Shown here piece by piece: positions 1-8,230 of a stretch of DNA of 9,985 nucleotides; the stretch's first letter is position 1; the number at the start of each line of letters is the position of its first letter. The DNA lies in assembly GCA_031283515.1 (NCBI GenBank), contig JAITBS010000358.1, positions 1 to 9,985 on the forward strand, given 5' to 3'. The notes below the pieces were generated by a model, which did no database searches, was not told the DNA's origin, and worked only from the letters and a program-made list of their open reading frames with translations. This DNA comes from Planctomycetaceae bacterium (lineage in GTDB: Bacteria; Planctomycetota; Planctomycetia; Pirellulales; Thermoguttaceae). The position numbers and the translations under genes are program-made.

Positions 1-48
1 CGGGCTGTGCATGGAAGAATGAAAGGCAAAACTTGCGAACTAAACCAA

Positions 49-77
49 TTGTCATTCCGGTAATTCAACAAAATAAT
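49..77 (+). promoter_or_regulatory. Candidate sigma70-type promoter, plus strand
   Basis: TTGTCA (49-54) and AATAAT (72-77) each match the sigma70 consensus at five of six positions and are separated by exactly 17 bases. No plausible gene follows on the plus strand before the antisense 3' end of the helicase gene, so any transcript would be non-coding or antisense. In DNA this A+T-rich, chance matches are common. Confidence 0.25.
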
Positions 78-95
78 TTATTATATTTACCGGAA
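55..95. repeat. 9-bp perfect inverted repeat
   Basis: TTCCGGTAA at 55-63 is the exact reverse complement of TTACCGGAA at 87-95, with 23 bases between the arms. Neither strand shows a clear T-run after the second arm, so it is a poor intrinsic terminator. Its left arm lies in the spacer of the promoter-like sequence at 49-77 and its right arm lies near the expected start of transcription, so an operator is possible. Confidence 0.4.
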
Positions 96-326
96 AATTT
101 ATTCTTGGTATCAGATTACAACTTAACGACAAAATGTCAATATGGGGGTGTTTCGTTTTTTTTCACCGAATTTCAATTTTGGTTTAACCTTGTTTACAAA
201 CGGAAATTAAAGACCAATTGCGTACAACACAATTTATAAATCAACCGTTGCGATATTTCGGCGAAACATCACCAACCTTTTGTTTATCAGCGTCAATCTG
301 CGGAATTTGCGGACACAATTATTTTA

Positions 327-2633
327 TTACAATATTTCGTCGATGGCATTTTCTTTGGCGTGTTCGAGTGTTTCTTCGGTGCTTTGCGAGTCAATTTTGG
401 TACAACACGCAATCAGTGTTTCCGCCATTTCTGTTAAATCGGCTTTCCAAGCGTCCGGAGAACCATCGACCGGTGTCATTTCAATAAACTCGCCCAGTAA
501 CAAAATCAACCGCAAAAGATGACGGAAAATAACTCCTTCTTGTTTCTGAATCGCCCGCGAAACAATATATTTATTGAAATCGCCCTTAAAATCAAGCAAA
601 ATTTCACCCGCCGCCCAAACAGGATTGATACGAACTTCAACCGTTGGATATTCGTACTCAAAAAGACGCCGCAGTTTTTCCGCCAACGGAATTACATAAA
701 ACCGCTCCTCCGCCCAACCACCATAATGACGACGCTTCTCACGTTCTTCCTCTTCCTCCTCCTCGGTTTTCGGAACAAGCTCATCCGCAACTGCAAGCCC
801 CAACGAAAGAAGCATCGAATCAAGCCGTTCCGTTGACAAAGGACCATTCGGTAATACGTCCTGCTTCGGAACACGAACACTCGGCCCTATCGACGGCGGA
901 AGTTCCAGCAAACTCTCAAACGCCTGAAGACGCTCCGACCTGTCCGCAATTCCTAAATGTTGCAACAAAAATATCCCGTAAAGCGGATTAACGCCGCGAA
1001 ATTTCATCAATTCCGGTAACCGCTTCGTTGGATATGCGAAACAATAATCAAACTCCGGCGGCTTCAATGATTCCGGTTCAATAACATTTTTACTTTCGTT
1101 TTCATTATTTCCGTTCTTTTTTTCCAACCTGATAAATTCCGCATTGGAAAGTGTTAAAAGCATTTCATCGAGTTGCTTCTGACCTTCTTTAACCCATTTT
1201 TCACTCATCAACCGATGTCCGATAATCTGGCGAATCGGCTCAATATTGTGATCCAATGAAATAATGTGCGCTAAAAGACGCCAAGGTATCACTCCGCGAC
1301 TTGCCAGTTTTCCCGGCGGCATATCTTTGAGTTTCAAAAATTGTTCTTCCGTCCAATATTGTTCGGTTGTCCGGCGGGTTGGAGCTTTTTTCTTCATCTT
1401 TTTTTTCATCTCACGAAGTTTCGGATCTTTTGTATCTTCGGGAATCTGATCGTATTTCGCCTTCCAACGCCCGATTTTCACATCGTCTTCATGAGCCAAC
1501 GCAAACACAAAACCATGATCATCATATTGCGGTCTTCCCGCTCTGCCGAAAATTTGGTGCGCTGAACTTGATTCGATAAGTTTCTTTTCGCTCGGCTTTC
1601 CCTTCAGAATACTCGGCAATACAACCGATCTCGCCGGTAAATTGATTCCGGCAGCAAGCGTTTCCGTACAAACACAGAGGGACAGTAATTTCTGTTGGAA
1701 TAAATCCTCAATAATTCGCCGATATTTCGGTAACACTCCCGCATGGTGAATTCCAACTCCGCGAAGTAATAATTGTTTCAAATGCGGTCCCGCTCCTTCT
1801 TTCCAATCATAACGGTCAAGAATTTGCGCAACATTTTTTTGCCGTTCAGAGGTTATCAAATCACGCCCGCGAATCTGATCGCCAATGTTCCAACATTCAT
1901 TCCGGTCAAAACAGAAAACCAACGCCGGTGTTAAACGGGATTCTTCATCTCCGTGTGTCATCTGTTCAAGTTGTTCCGTGAGTAATTGATCGCCTATCCA
2001 TTGATATGTCAACGGAACTTTTCGCTCAAACGATTCAACCAATATCAAACGCCGTTGAATATTGTCTCGAAGCCATGCAACAAACTCATAAGCATTTCCA
2101 ACTGTTGCAGAAATCAATAACGTCCGAATATGTTTCGGAAGTAAATTAAGCGTAAATTCCCAAACCATACCGCGTTCCGCATCGGCAAAATTATGAAATT
2201 CATCCATTATTACTGTTGTAACGTCATCGAAATGGAATGTGTTCGCATGACTTTGCGCAGCCAATAACCGGTTAAAAAGAATTTCCGCAACAACAACAAG
2301 AATCGGTGCATCAGGGTTTTCACGCCGATTTCCCGTTACAAGACCGACATAATGTTTGTTATATCCCCAGCGTTCAAGAGCAGCTTGAATTTCATGATAT
2401 TTTTGTTCGGTTAATGCAATCAAAGGTGTTGTATAATAGGCTTTTTTACCGGTTTTCATTGCCTCATAAATTCCCGCTTCGGCAATCAATGTTTTACCCA
2501 TTCCCGTCGGAGCGCAAACTAATGTTCCTTGTTCCGAAGAAAACCAACCAAGTATTGCCTCCTCCTGAAACGGATACGGCTCAAACGGCAATTGCTCAAG
2601 ATACATAAATGCAATGTCTTCACGTGAAAGCAT
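327..2633 (-). CDS. Ski2-like superfamily 2 DExH-box helicase
   Basis: A 768-residue ATP-dependent nucleic-acid helicase with both RecA-like domains intact. Motif I is APTGMGKT (41-48), motif II is DEFH (144-147), motif III is SAT (175-177), motif V is around LAAGINLP (326-333) and motif VI is QIFGRAGRP (360-368). GIHHAGVLPKYRR (294-306) before motif V is typical of the Ski2/Hel308/Mtr4 branch. A conserved-looking QEEAI stands about 20 residues before motif I. A very basic run (KKKMKKK, about 410-416) follows domain 2, and seven consecutive Glu (624-630) lie in the long C-terminal part, whose function I cannot assign. The substrate, RNA or DNA, cannot be told from sequence. The ATG at 2633 has no good Shine-Dalgarno sequence and lies 45 bases after the HNH gene, so translation may depend on readthrough from the genes upstream. 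It could be a housekeeping helicase or an accessory to the neighbouring defence pair. Confidence 0.9.
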   Translation of the reverse strand: MLSREDIAFMYLEQLPFEPYPFQEEAILGWFSSEQGTLVCAPTGMGKTLIAEAGIYEAMKTGKKAYYTTPLIALTEQKYHEIQAALERWGYNKHYVGLVTGNRRENPDAPILVVVAEILFNRLLAAQSHANTFHFDDVTTVIMDEFHNFADAERGMVWEFTLNLLPKHIRTLLISATVGNAYEFVAWLRDNIQRRLILVESFERKVPLTYQWIGDQLLTEQLEQMTHGDEESRLTPALVFCFDRNECWNIGDQIRGRDLITSERQKNVAQILDRYDWKEGAGPHLKQLLLRGVGIHHAGVLPKYRRIIEDLFQQKLLSLCVCTETLAAGINLPARSVVLPSILKGKPSEKKLIESSSAHQIFGRAGRPQYDDHGFVFALAHEDDVKIGRWKAKYDQIPEDTKDPKLREMKKKMKKKAPTRRTTEQYWTEEQFLKLKDMPPGKLASRGVIPWRLLAHIISLDHNIEPIRQIIGHRLMSEKWVKEGQKQLDEMLLTLSNAEFIRLEKKNGNNENESKNVIEPESLKPPEFDYCFAYPTKRLPELMKFRGVNPLYGIFLLQHLGIADRSERLQAFESLLELPPSIGPSVRVPKQDVLPNGPLSTERLDSMLLSLGLAVADELVPKTEEEEEEEREKRRHYGGWAEERFYVIPLAEKLRRLFEYEYPTVEVRINPVWAAGEILLDFKGDFNKYIVSRAIQKQEGVIFRHLLRLILLLGEFIEMTPVDGSPDAWKADLTEMAETLIACCTKIDSQSTEETLEHAKENAIDEIL

Positions 2634-2678
2634 CAGATATATTAAAAATAGAGTTTTGTGTTAAAATAGGTGATATAA

Positions 2679-3329
2679 TTATTGTAATGGTTTAGGTCGT
2701 CCCTCTTCGTCAAACCACTTTTTTTCCGTTCCGGGAAACGCATTGATAAGTCTTTTTTTTATGTCCGGATTATCGGCAAATACTGTCATCCAAATACTAA
2801 AATGACCACTTTCTTTCGCAAGATCAACAATGGATTCGATTATATCCGTTGAAGGATTTTTATACCATTTTTCTTTGTAACGAAGCACAAGATTCCATGT
2901 TTCTACGAAATCTATAAATCTGTTGTCTTCTCCATTCAAACGATTCAATCCGACTAGTTGTAATGTCCTTTCGGCTTTCTCACGGTCTTGAGAATTTAAT
3001 GAATCATTAATTATTATTCCAGCCTGAAAATATTCAAAAATCGTAAATGTATTGTCTTTATCCGGCAAAAAAAAATCTGAAACTTTTATATCATTAGTAC
3101 CTTTGATGCTATTACAAATATGACAAGCTAAAAGAAAATTTTCCCATACTAATTCTAATTCAGGATGTTTCGACTTTGGCATGATATGCTCAATTGCAAG
3201 GGAAAGCGGTAATCGTGCTTCACAATACGAACAATACCGTCCTAATCGTTCGGAAAGAACCGGCAGAGCATCTCGATATTTTCTAATGACTAATCCATCT
3301 GGTTGTTGACCACGATTCACCGGACGCAT
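2679..3329 (-). CDS. ptuB: HNH endonuclease, PtuB-like (Septu defence effector)
   Basis: A 216-residue HNH nuclease. It shows CSYC (Cys33, Cys36), then EHIMPKSKH (Glu47, His48, Lys52), Trp62 in VWENFLLAC and CHICNSIKG (Cys69, Cys72, Asn73, Lys76). The two CxxC pairs would bind structural zinc and His48 with Asn73 belong to the nuclease core. This spacing and the C-terminal FPGT followed by WFD fit the TIGR02646-type HNH family that includes PtuB of Septu. I place the start at 3329: AAAGGAA (3337-3343) lies 7 bases before this ATG, and the gene begins 19 bases after the ATPase stop. The frame is open further upstream to 3476, but that part overlaps the ATPase gene in another frame and encodes an unconvincing basic and hydrophobic leader. 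By family knowledge the protein cleaves nucleic acid once its ATPase partner is triggered by phage; that function is inferred here. The symbol is by homology class only. Confidence 0.82.
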   Translation of the reverse strand: MRPVNRGQQPDGLVIRKYRDALPVLSERLGRYCSYCEARLPLSLAIEHIMPKSKHPELELVWENFLLACHICNSIKGTNDIKVSDFFLPDKDNTFTIFEYFQAGIIINDSLNSQDREKAERTLQLVGLNRLNGEDNRFIDFVETWNLVLRYKEKWYKNPSTDIIESIVDLAKESGHFSIWMTVFADNPDIKKRLINAFPGTEKKWFDEEGRPKPLQ

Positions 3330-3336
3330 TAAAATA

Positions 3337-3343
3337 TTCCTTT
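3337..3343 (-). promoter_or_regulatory. Ribosome binding site fixing the HNH gene start
   Basis: The minus strand reads AAAGGAA here, 7 bases before the ATG ending at 3327. It lies just past the ATPase stop codon (3349-3351), as expected for a translationally close gene pair. It decides against the longer open frame beginning at 3476. Confidence 0.7.
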
Positions 3344-3348
3344 CTGTA

Positions 3349-4680
3349 TCATTTATCAATTCCTGCCGCTGCGCGTTCCATTTTAAGGAATGCCGCATAG
3401 GCGACGTTATCCATATAAGGATTAAGCAAATTGTCGAGATTTTCTTTTTTTGTTCTCTTTTCCTCGTCTGACGCATTGGGTATTTCGTTAAGAATTTTGT
3501 AATACTCTTGTGCTGCTTCGTACATTTTTTGTCGTCGTTGCGAACGATAAGATACTTCGACCTTTTGAATTTCTTCCGCTATCTCTTCAATTCCTTTTTT
3601 ATCGTAACGTTCACTAGGTCCGGGAAACGCTGCTTTGCGATATTCACCCGGTGAACTTAAAACTGTACCGATATTATCCAAATTAATAACTTCACCGTCT
3701 CTTGCAGATTGAATAATAAATGGAGAATGTGTTGTTGCAATAAACTGGACTTTCGGAAAAATCGAACGTAAATTTTCCACCACAGAATATTGCCACTTCG
3801 GATGTAAATGTAAATCCAGTTCATCAATGACAACAATTCCCGGCGTTTGTTGAAGGACTTCGGCTTCAAGATCAGGATTGAGCCGAGCCATCCGATGCGC
3901 AATATCGGCAACCATACCGAGCATACTACGATAACCGTCCGAAAGATCATTGAATGAAAAAGTTTGTTCTCCAAGCGAAACAACAACTTCATCAATTACC
4001 GGATCATATTCAATTTCCTGACAATCGGGAATTGCTTTTTTAATTGCTTCTCTAACTGTACCGATAATAGTATTTTTCTGTTTCGTTTTTAATTCAATTA
4101 GAAATTGTCTATAAAGCCAATTGAAAAAAGGACGTGTGTTACAATTACCGTCTAAACAGGTTTTATAAGCATTAAGACGAGATTCAGAAAAATTTTTGAA
4201 CTGATTTTTTTGTTGTTTTTCCGTACGCGGAATTCCATAATATGCAAATAATGGAAGAACTATTTTTTCTCCATTGGATATTTTACTTTGTATTTTCTTT
4301 TGCAATTCCTTGATTGAAATGTCAATATCGGACTGAAATGTATAATGATCTGTATAATGATCTTTTTGAAATGTCCACTTTGAATTGCTCTCAAGAAACT
4401 CAGATAGTGAAACAGTTATTCGTAATGGAAAATAATGTTCTTGGGAAAGCTCTTTCGGAAATGAATAACGAAAGTCATTTGAATGATTATCCAGTTTGGC
4501 AGAAAAAGGCATTAGCCCGTTGTGATAAATCAATACATGGATTATTCTTTTAATGGCGTCACAAATTGTTGTTTTTCCGCTGGCATTTTCACCGATGAGA
4601 ATATTAAATTGCGGATGAAATTGTAGCGTAATATCCTCGAATTTACGAAAATTTTGAAGTTGCAATTCCTGAATATACAT
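3349..4680 (-). CDS. ptuA: AAA/ABC-type ATPase, PtuA-like (Septu defence)
   Basis: A 443-residue SMC/ABC-like ATPase. The N-terminus (IQELQLQNFRKFEDITL) is the usual first strand of RecF/SMC-like ATPases. Walker A is GENASGKTT (30-38), the ABC signature is LSDGYRS (246-252), Walker B is VVIDELDLHLHP with Asp286-Glu287, and the following TTHSP carries the H-loop histidine. About 200 residues lie between Walker A and the signature. No TOPRIM domain follows the ATPase core, which argues against the OLD and GajA families. The C-terminal tail is rich in charged helices and ends ERAAAGIDK. The HNH gene lies directly downstream, the ptuA-ptuB order of Septu, so the pair probably forms a sensor ATPase-nuclease complex. 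The start at 4680 has AGAAGGA (4690-4696) upstream and follows the reductase stop by 19 bases. No reverse transcriptase or room for a retron RNA is present, so it is not a retron-linked Septu. The symbol is by homology class. Confidence 0.83.
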   Translation of the reverse strand: MYIQELQLQNFRKFEDITLQFHPQFNILIGENASGKTTICDAIKRIIHVLIYHNGLMPFSAKLDNHSNDFRYSFPKELSQEHYFPLRITVSLSEFLESNSKWTFQKDHYTDHYTFQSDIDISIKELQKKIQSKISNGEKIVLPLFAYYGIPRTEKQQKNQFKNFSESRLNAYKTCLDGNCNTRPFFNWLYRQFLIELKTKQKNTIIGTVREAIKKAIPDCQEIEYDPVIDEVVVSLGEQTFSFNDLSDGYRSMLGMVADIAHRMARLNPDLEAEVLQQTPGIVVIDELDLHLHPKWQYSVVENLRSIFPKVQFIATTHSPFIIQSARDGEVINLDNIGTVLSSPGEYRKAAFPGPSERYDKKGIEEIAEEIQKVEVSYRSQRRQKMYEAAQEYYKILNEIPNASDEEKRTKKENLDNLLNPYMDNVAYAAFLKMERAAAGIDK

Positions 4681-4699
4681 CGTTTTATTTCCTTCTTAT

Positions 4700-5506
4700 T
4701 TAATGAACGATTTTTTTAATGATTTCCTTATCGAAATAATTGATTCCCATACCGGCGTCAATAATTATTTTTTGTGCGGTTATTCCGCTGGAGCGGGGAC
4801 TGAGCAGAAAAATTGCGGTTGCGGCGGCTTCTTCGGTCGAAACTGCACGCTTGCGCGGAATTATTTGTTCCGCAAAAAGATAAGAATCGGCATAACCCGG
4901 TATTCCCGCAGAGGCGGATGTTTTAAGTAAACTCGGTGCAACCGCGTTGAACCGGACTTCCGAAAATGAACTGAATGACTTTGTCAAAAATGCAAGCGAG
5001 GAATCCAATGCCGCCTTAATCGGAGCCATAAAACCATAATTTTCACTTGCCATTCGTGTTGTCGAAATAGAAATTGTTACGACAGAAGCATCTGTTTTCA
5101 AAAGTCCGGCAAACTCCCGACAAATCGAAATCAGTGAAAAACACGATATATCCAACGCCTGTAAAAAAGCAAGTTTTGAAGTCTCATGAAACGGTTTCAT
5201 TCCGTCACTATAATCTGCAAACGCTATCGAATGCACAAGACCATCATAACGAATCGATGAATCAATCTCCTTTTTAATCTCAACACGAAGTTGTTTAATT
5301 TCTTCATCGTCTTCAACATTGCATGAAAAAACATTCTGTTTGGGAAACAGTTCACGGACTTTTTTCGCAACAGATTCATTTTGAACTGCAAAATCAACTG
5401 TTGCATTTTCTTCAAGAAGCATTTTCGCAATCTGAAATGCAACACTCTTTTTATTGGCAACACCAAATATTAAAAAACGTTTATTATTAAGTTGCAAAAA
5501 ATCCAT
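4700..5506 (-). CDS. fabI: Enoyl-[acyl-carrier-protein] reductase, FabI-type SDR
   Basis: A 268-residue short-chain dehydrogenase/reductase of the FabI group, which reduces enoyl-ACP with NAD(P)H in the last step of each fatty-acid elongation cycle. The N-terminal cofactor loop is GVANKKSVAF (15-24), in the FabI form rather than the classical SDR GxxxGxG. HSIAFAD (92-98) matches the FabI HSIGFA segment. The active-site region gives Tyr157, Met160 and Lys164, equivalent to Tyr156, Met159 and Lys163 of E. coli FabI. NAVAPSLLKTSASAGIPG corresponds to the substrate-binding loop and the C-terminus contains DAGMGINYF. The outer tyrosine of E. coli FabI (Tyr146) is replaced by Ile147 in the alignment I can make by eye. 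ATG at 5506 follows a weak GGAA and lies 26 bases after mutS. A related FabI-like SDR acting on another substrate cannot be excluded. Confidence 0.85.
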   Translation of the reverse strand: MDFLQLNNKRFLIFGVANKKSVAFQIAKMLLEENATVDFAVQNESVAKKVRELFPKQNVFSCNVEDDEEIKQLRVEIKKEIDSSIRYDGLVHSIAFADYSDGMKPFHETSKLAFLQALDISCFSLISICREFAGLLKTDASVVTISISTTRMASENYGFMAPIKAALDSSLAFLTKSFSSFSEVRFNAVAPSLLKTSASAGIPGYADSYLFAEQIIPRKRAVSTEEAAATAIFLLSPRSSGITAQKIIIDAGMGINYFDKEIIKKIVH

Positions 5507-5532
5507 TACAAAATTCCATGTCTTGTTTATAT

Positions 5533-8172
5533 TTAATTTTTTAATTCACGATTTTTGAGAATATCTTTCCATTTTGCAACAATTTGGAGAGCGTCAAGCG
5601 GTTTCAAGTTATCGATATCCAGATTGCGTAATTCTTCGATCACCGGATGATCTTCCGGTCCGAATAAGGAAAATTGTATCGCTCCCATTCTTCGTTGAAT
5701 ATTATGAAGAATTTCCGACTCATTACTATGAGTTGTTACTTTAACATGCGTCTGCTCAAGTTCGTTCAGAATTTCCCGTGCTCGTTTTACAACACCTTTG
5801 GGAATACCGGCAATTTTTGCGACATAAATTCCGTAACTCTTGTCCGCTGTTCCGGGAATAATTTTGTGCAAAAACGCAATATCATCATTTTGCTCTTTTA
5901 CCGCAACATTCAAATTACGGATTTTTTCAAATGTTTCCGACAAATCGGTTAATTCATGATAATGAGAAGCAAATAATGTACGGCATTCAATTTTATCGTG
6001 CAGATATTCGACAATAGCCCATGCTAACGAAATTCCGTCGTAAGTACTGGTTCCGCGTCCCACTTCGTCGAGAATTACCAAACTTCGTTGTGTTGCCTGA
6101 TTCAAGATTCGGGCGGTTTCCGTCATTTCAACCATGAAGGTACTCTGACCGCGTGAAATTTCATCACTGGCGCCTACTCGTGCAAAAATTCGATCACAAA
6201 CTCCGATAGTTGCTTCGCGCGCCGGCAAAAAACTTCCAATCTGTGCCATCACACAAAGTAATGCTGTTTGACGAATAAACGTACTTTTACCTGCCATATT
6301 CGGACCGGTAATTAATTGAATCAAACCATGTTCATCGCTAAGCAATGTGTCATTAGGAACGAAAGTTCCCGCTGGTTCCAATGCGTCAAGCACCGGATGA
6401 CGCCCTTCAAGTATTTTCAAAATCGGTTCTTCAACCAACTGAGGTCGGCAATATCCCCGTTCCCGCGCAATTAACGCAAGCGAAGCAATAACATCCAACG
6501 CCGCAAGTGCACGTGCGGTACATTGCATAGATTGCCGTTTTTCGCAAGTTTTTTTGCAAAGCATTTCAAATAGTTCGAGTTCCAAAGTATTTGCTCGCTC
6601 ACCTGATGTGAGAATCTTTTCTTCATATTCTTTAAGTTGCGGAGTGATATACCGTTCCGCATTCTTGATCGTCATTTTCCGAACATAATCCTCTGGAACT
6701 TTATCACGATGAACATTTGTAACTTCAATGTAATAACCAAAAACCCGTGTATATCCCACCTTTAAACTCGGAATTCCGGTACGATTAATTTCCCTTGCCT
6801 GATATTGTGCTATCCAATCTTTTCCGCCGCTCTGAAGATGCCGCAACTCATCCAGTTCGGTATTAAAACCGGATCGAATAAAACCGCCTTCTTTGAAATT
6901 TGCGGATGCTTCCTCATCTAAAGCCGTAGAAAGTAATTCAGATAACGATTCGCATGGATCAATACTTTCATGAATTGATTTCAAAATAGAACTAATTGAG
7001 GCTTCCAATTTAACCCGAAAAAACGGCAAGGTTCGCAAGGTTCGAGCAACCATTACCAAATCGCGCGGAGTTCCGCGATTTTGAAGAATCCGCGTCAAAA
7101 TCCGTTGAAGATCATATATCCGCCGCAAATTCTCCCGTATATCTTTTACTGTCAGGTCTTCGTGGTAAAATTCCTCCACTGCATCCAATCGGGCATTTAT
7201 TGCGGAAATGTTAGCTAATGGGCTGGAAATAAAATCAGTAATAAGCCGTGACCCCATTGATGTAATACACCGATCCATCACCGAAAGAAGTGAACCTTCA
7301 CGATTACCTCCACGAATTGTTGTTGTTATTTCAAGACTTCGGCGGCTGGTTTCGTCAATTTCCAACTGAGAATCAACACGATAGGCAGTAATAGAATCAA
7401 TCTGAACAGAAACTTGGCGTTGCGTTTCGTTCAAATAACTGAGAATCGCCCCTGCGGCTCGAATTGCCGGAATATCAAACGGTTTATCCGAAAAACCAAA
7501 CCCTTCAAGAGTAGATGTCCCAAACTGTTTCAAAAGTAAGTCAAAAGCTGTTCTATGCCCAAATGTCCAATCGGGACGTTTTGTCAGTTGCGCTTTGAAA
7601 AAAATCGGACAATCAAAAAATTCTTTATCACTGTAAATAATCTCTGACGGCAAAATTCTGGCAATTTGTTCGGCAATTTGTTTATCGGGAACTGTTGTGG
7701 CAAAAAACTCTCCGGTAGACAACTCAACCCATGCTAATCCAACTTCGAGATTCGGTGTTCGCGAATCTTGACAAACAGACAACAAAAAATTTGATTTTCT
7801 AGGATTTAGTAAAGTTTCTTCTGTGAGAGTTCCGGCAGTAACAATCCGCGTAACTTCTCTTTTAACAATACCTTTCGCCTTTTTCGGATCTTCCATTTGC
7901 TCACAAACTGCGGCACGGTATCCGGCGGCAATCAGTTTTGCAATATAAGAATCAAGTTGATGATAGGGAAATCCTGCCATTGGCATTCCATTGGGACCTT
8001 TTTCACGGCTGGTTAAAGCCAAACCGAGAACTTGTGCCGCAATTTTGGCATCCTCAAAAAACATCTCGTAAAAATCACCCATACGAAAAAGCAATAACGC
8101 TTCCGGGCATATTTTTTTTGCCTCGTTATATTGTTTCATCATGGGAGTTTGCGTTCGGAAATTAGAAGACAT
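5533..8172 (-). CDS. mutS: DNA mismatch repair protein MutS
   Basis: An 879-residue MutS, close to the 853 of E. coli, that recognises mismatches and small loops and starts methyl-independent or strand-directed repair with MutL. The start TPMMKQY and the mismatch-wedging motif GDFYEMF (Phe34, Glu36) define domain I. The ATPase has Walker A GPNMAGKST (623-631), Walker B ILDEVGRGTSTYDG (Asp702, Glu703), and further downstream the ATPase-domain FASHYHEL. The C-terminus carries QFSLF (833-837), a good sliding-clamp binding motif, followed by a helix resembling the tetramerisation region. I choose the ATG at 8172: it gives the usual distance to the domain I motif, and a candidate -10 box lies downstream of the only earlier start (TTG at 8244). 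There is no Shine-Dalgarno sequence; instead a CU-rich run precedes the ATG. mutS is first in the minus-strand gene series. No mutL is in the window. Confidence 0.96.
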   Translation of the reverse strand: MSSNFRTQTPMMKQYNEAKKICPEALLLFRMGDFYEMFFEDAKIAAQVLGLALTSREKGPNGMPMAGFPYHQLDSYIAKLIAAGYRAAVCEQMEDPKKAKGIVKREVTRIVTAGTLTEETLLNPRKSNFLLSVCQDSRTPNLEVGLAWVELSTGEFFATTVPDKQIAEQIARILPSEIIYSDKEFFDCPIFFKAQLTKRPDWTFGHRTAFDLLLKQFGTSTLEGFGFSDKPFDIPAIRAAGAILSYLNETQRQVSVQIDSITAYRVDSQLEIDETSRRSLEITTTIRGGNREGSLLSVMDRCITSMGSRLITDFISSPLANISAINARLDAVEEFYHEDLTVKDIRENLRRIYDLQRILTRILQNRGTPRDLVMVARTLRTLPFFRVKLEASISSILKSIHESIDPCESLSELLSTALDEEASANFKEGGFIRSGFNTELDELRHLQSGGKDWIAQYQAREINRTGIPSLKVGYTRVFGYYIEVTNVHRDKVPEDYVRKMTIKNAERYITPQLKEYEEKILTSGERANTLELELFEMLCKKTCEKRQSMQCTARALAALDVIASLALIARERGYCRPQLVEEPILKILEGRHPVLDALEPAGTFVPNDTLLSDEHGLIQLITGPNMAGKSTFIRQTALLCVMAQIGSFLPAREATIGVCDRIFARVGASDEISRGQSTFMVEMTETARILNQATQRSLVILDEVGRGTSTYDGISLAWAIVEYLHDKIECRTLFASHYHELTDLSETFEKIRNLNVAVKEQNDDIAFLHKIIPGTADKSYGIYVAKIAGIPKGVVKRAREILNELEQTHVKVTTHSNESEILHNIQRRMGAIQFSLFGPEDHPVIEELRNLDIDNLKPLDALQIVAKWKDILKNRELKN

Positions 8173-8188
8173 AGGAGGAGTGAGGAGG
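8173..8188 (-). promoter_or_regulatory. CU-rich leader directly before the mutS ATG
   Basis: The plus strand reads AGGAGGAGTGAGGAGG, so the mutS mRNA has CCUCCUCACUCCUCCU touching the start codon. This has the sense of the 16S rRNA anti-Shine-Dalgarno core rather than its complement. It cannot act as a normal ribosome binding site and could instead pair with purine-rich RNA or bind a protein such as ribosomal protein S1. Confidence 0.5.
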
Positions 8189-8230
8189 TTTTTTCTAATT
8201 CTTAATTGATCTGGTATAAGTTGATTGAAT

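Larger units (their letters stand above)
1..326. other. Left-edge non-coding stretch downstream of the helicase
   Basis: No credible gene is seen. The short open frames here have no recognisable domain and no good ribosome binding site. The stretch lies 3' of the minus-strand helicase gene, but I see no hairpin followed by a T-run that would act as an intrinsic terminator for it. What stands out is a perfect 9-bp inverted repeat (55-63 with 87-95) that overlaps a plus-strand promoter-like sequence; both are listed separately. Confidence 0.6.

Noticed and set aside
3657..3995. 112-codon minus-strand frame within the ATPase gene
   Set aside because: It is a frame-shifted shadow of the region carrying Walker B; the real frame contains all the conserved motifs.
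4314..4553. 79-codon plus-strand frame inside the ATPase gene
   Set aside because: It is antisense to a well-supported coding region and shows no recognisable protein features.
2679..4680. Gabija or OLD-family nuclease, or a retron-linked Septu
   Set aside because: The ATPase has no TOPRIM domain and no UvrD-like helicase neighbour, and there is neither a reverse transcriptase nor space for a retron RNA.
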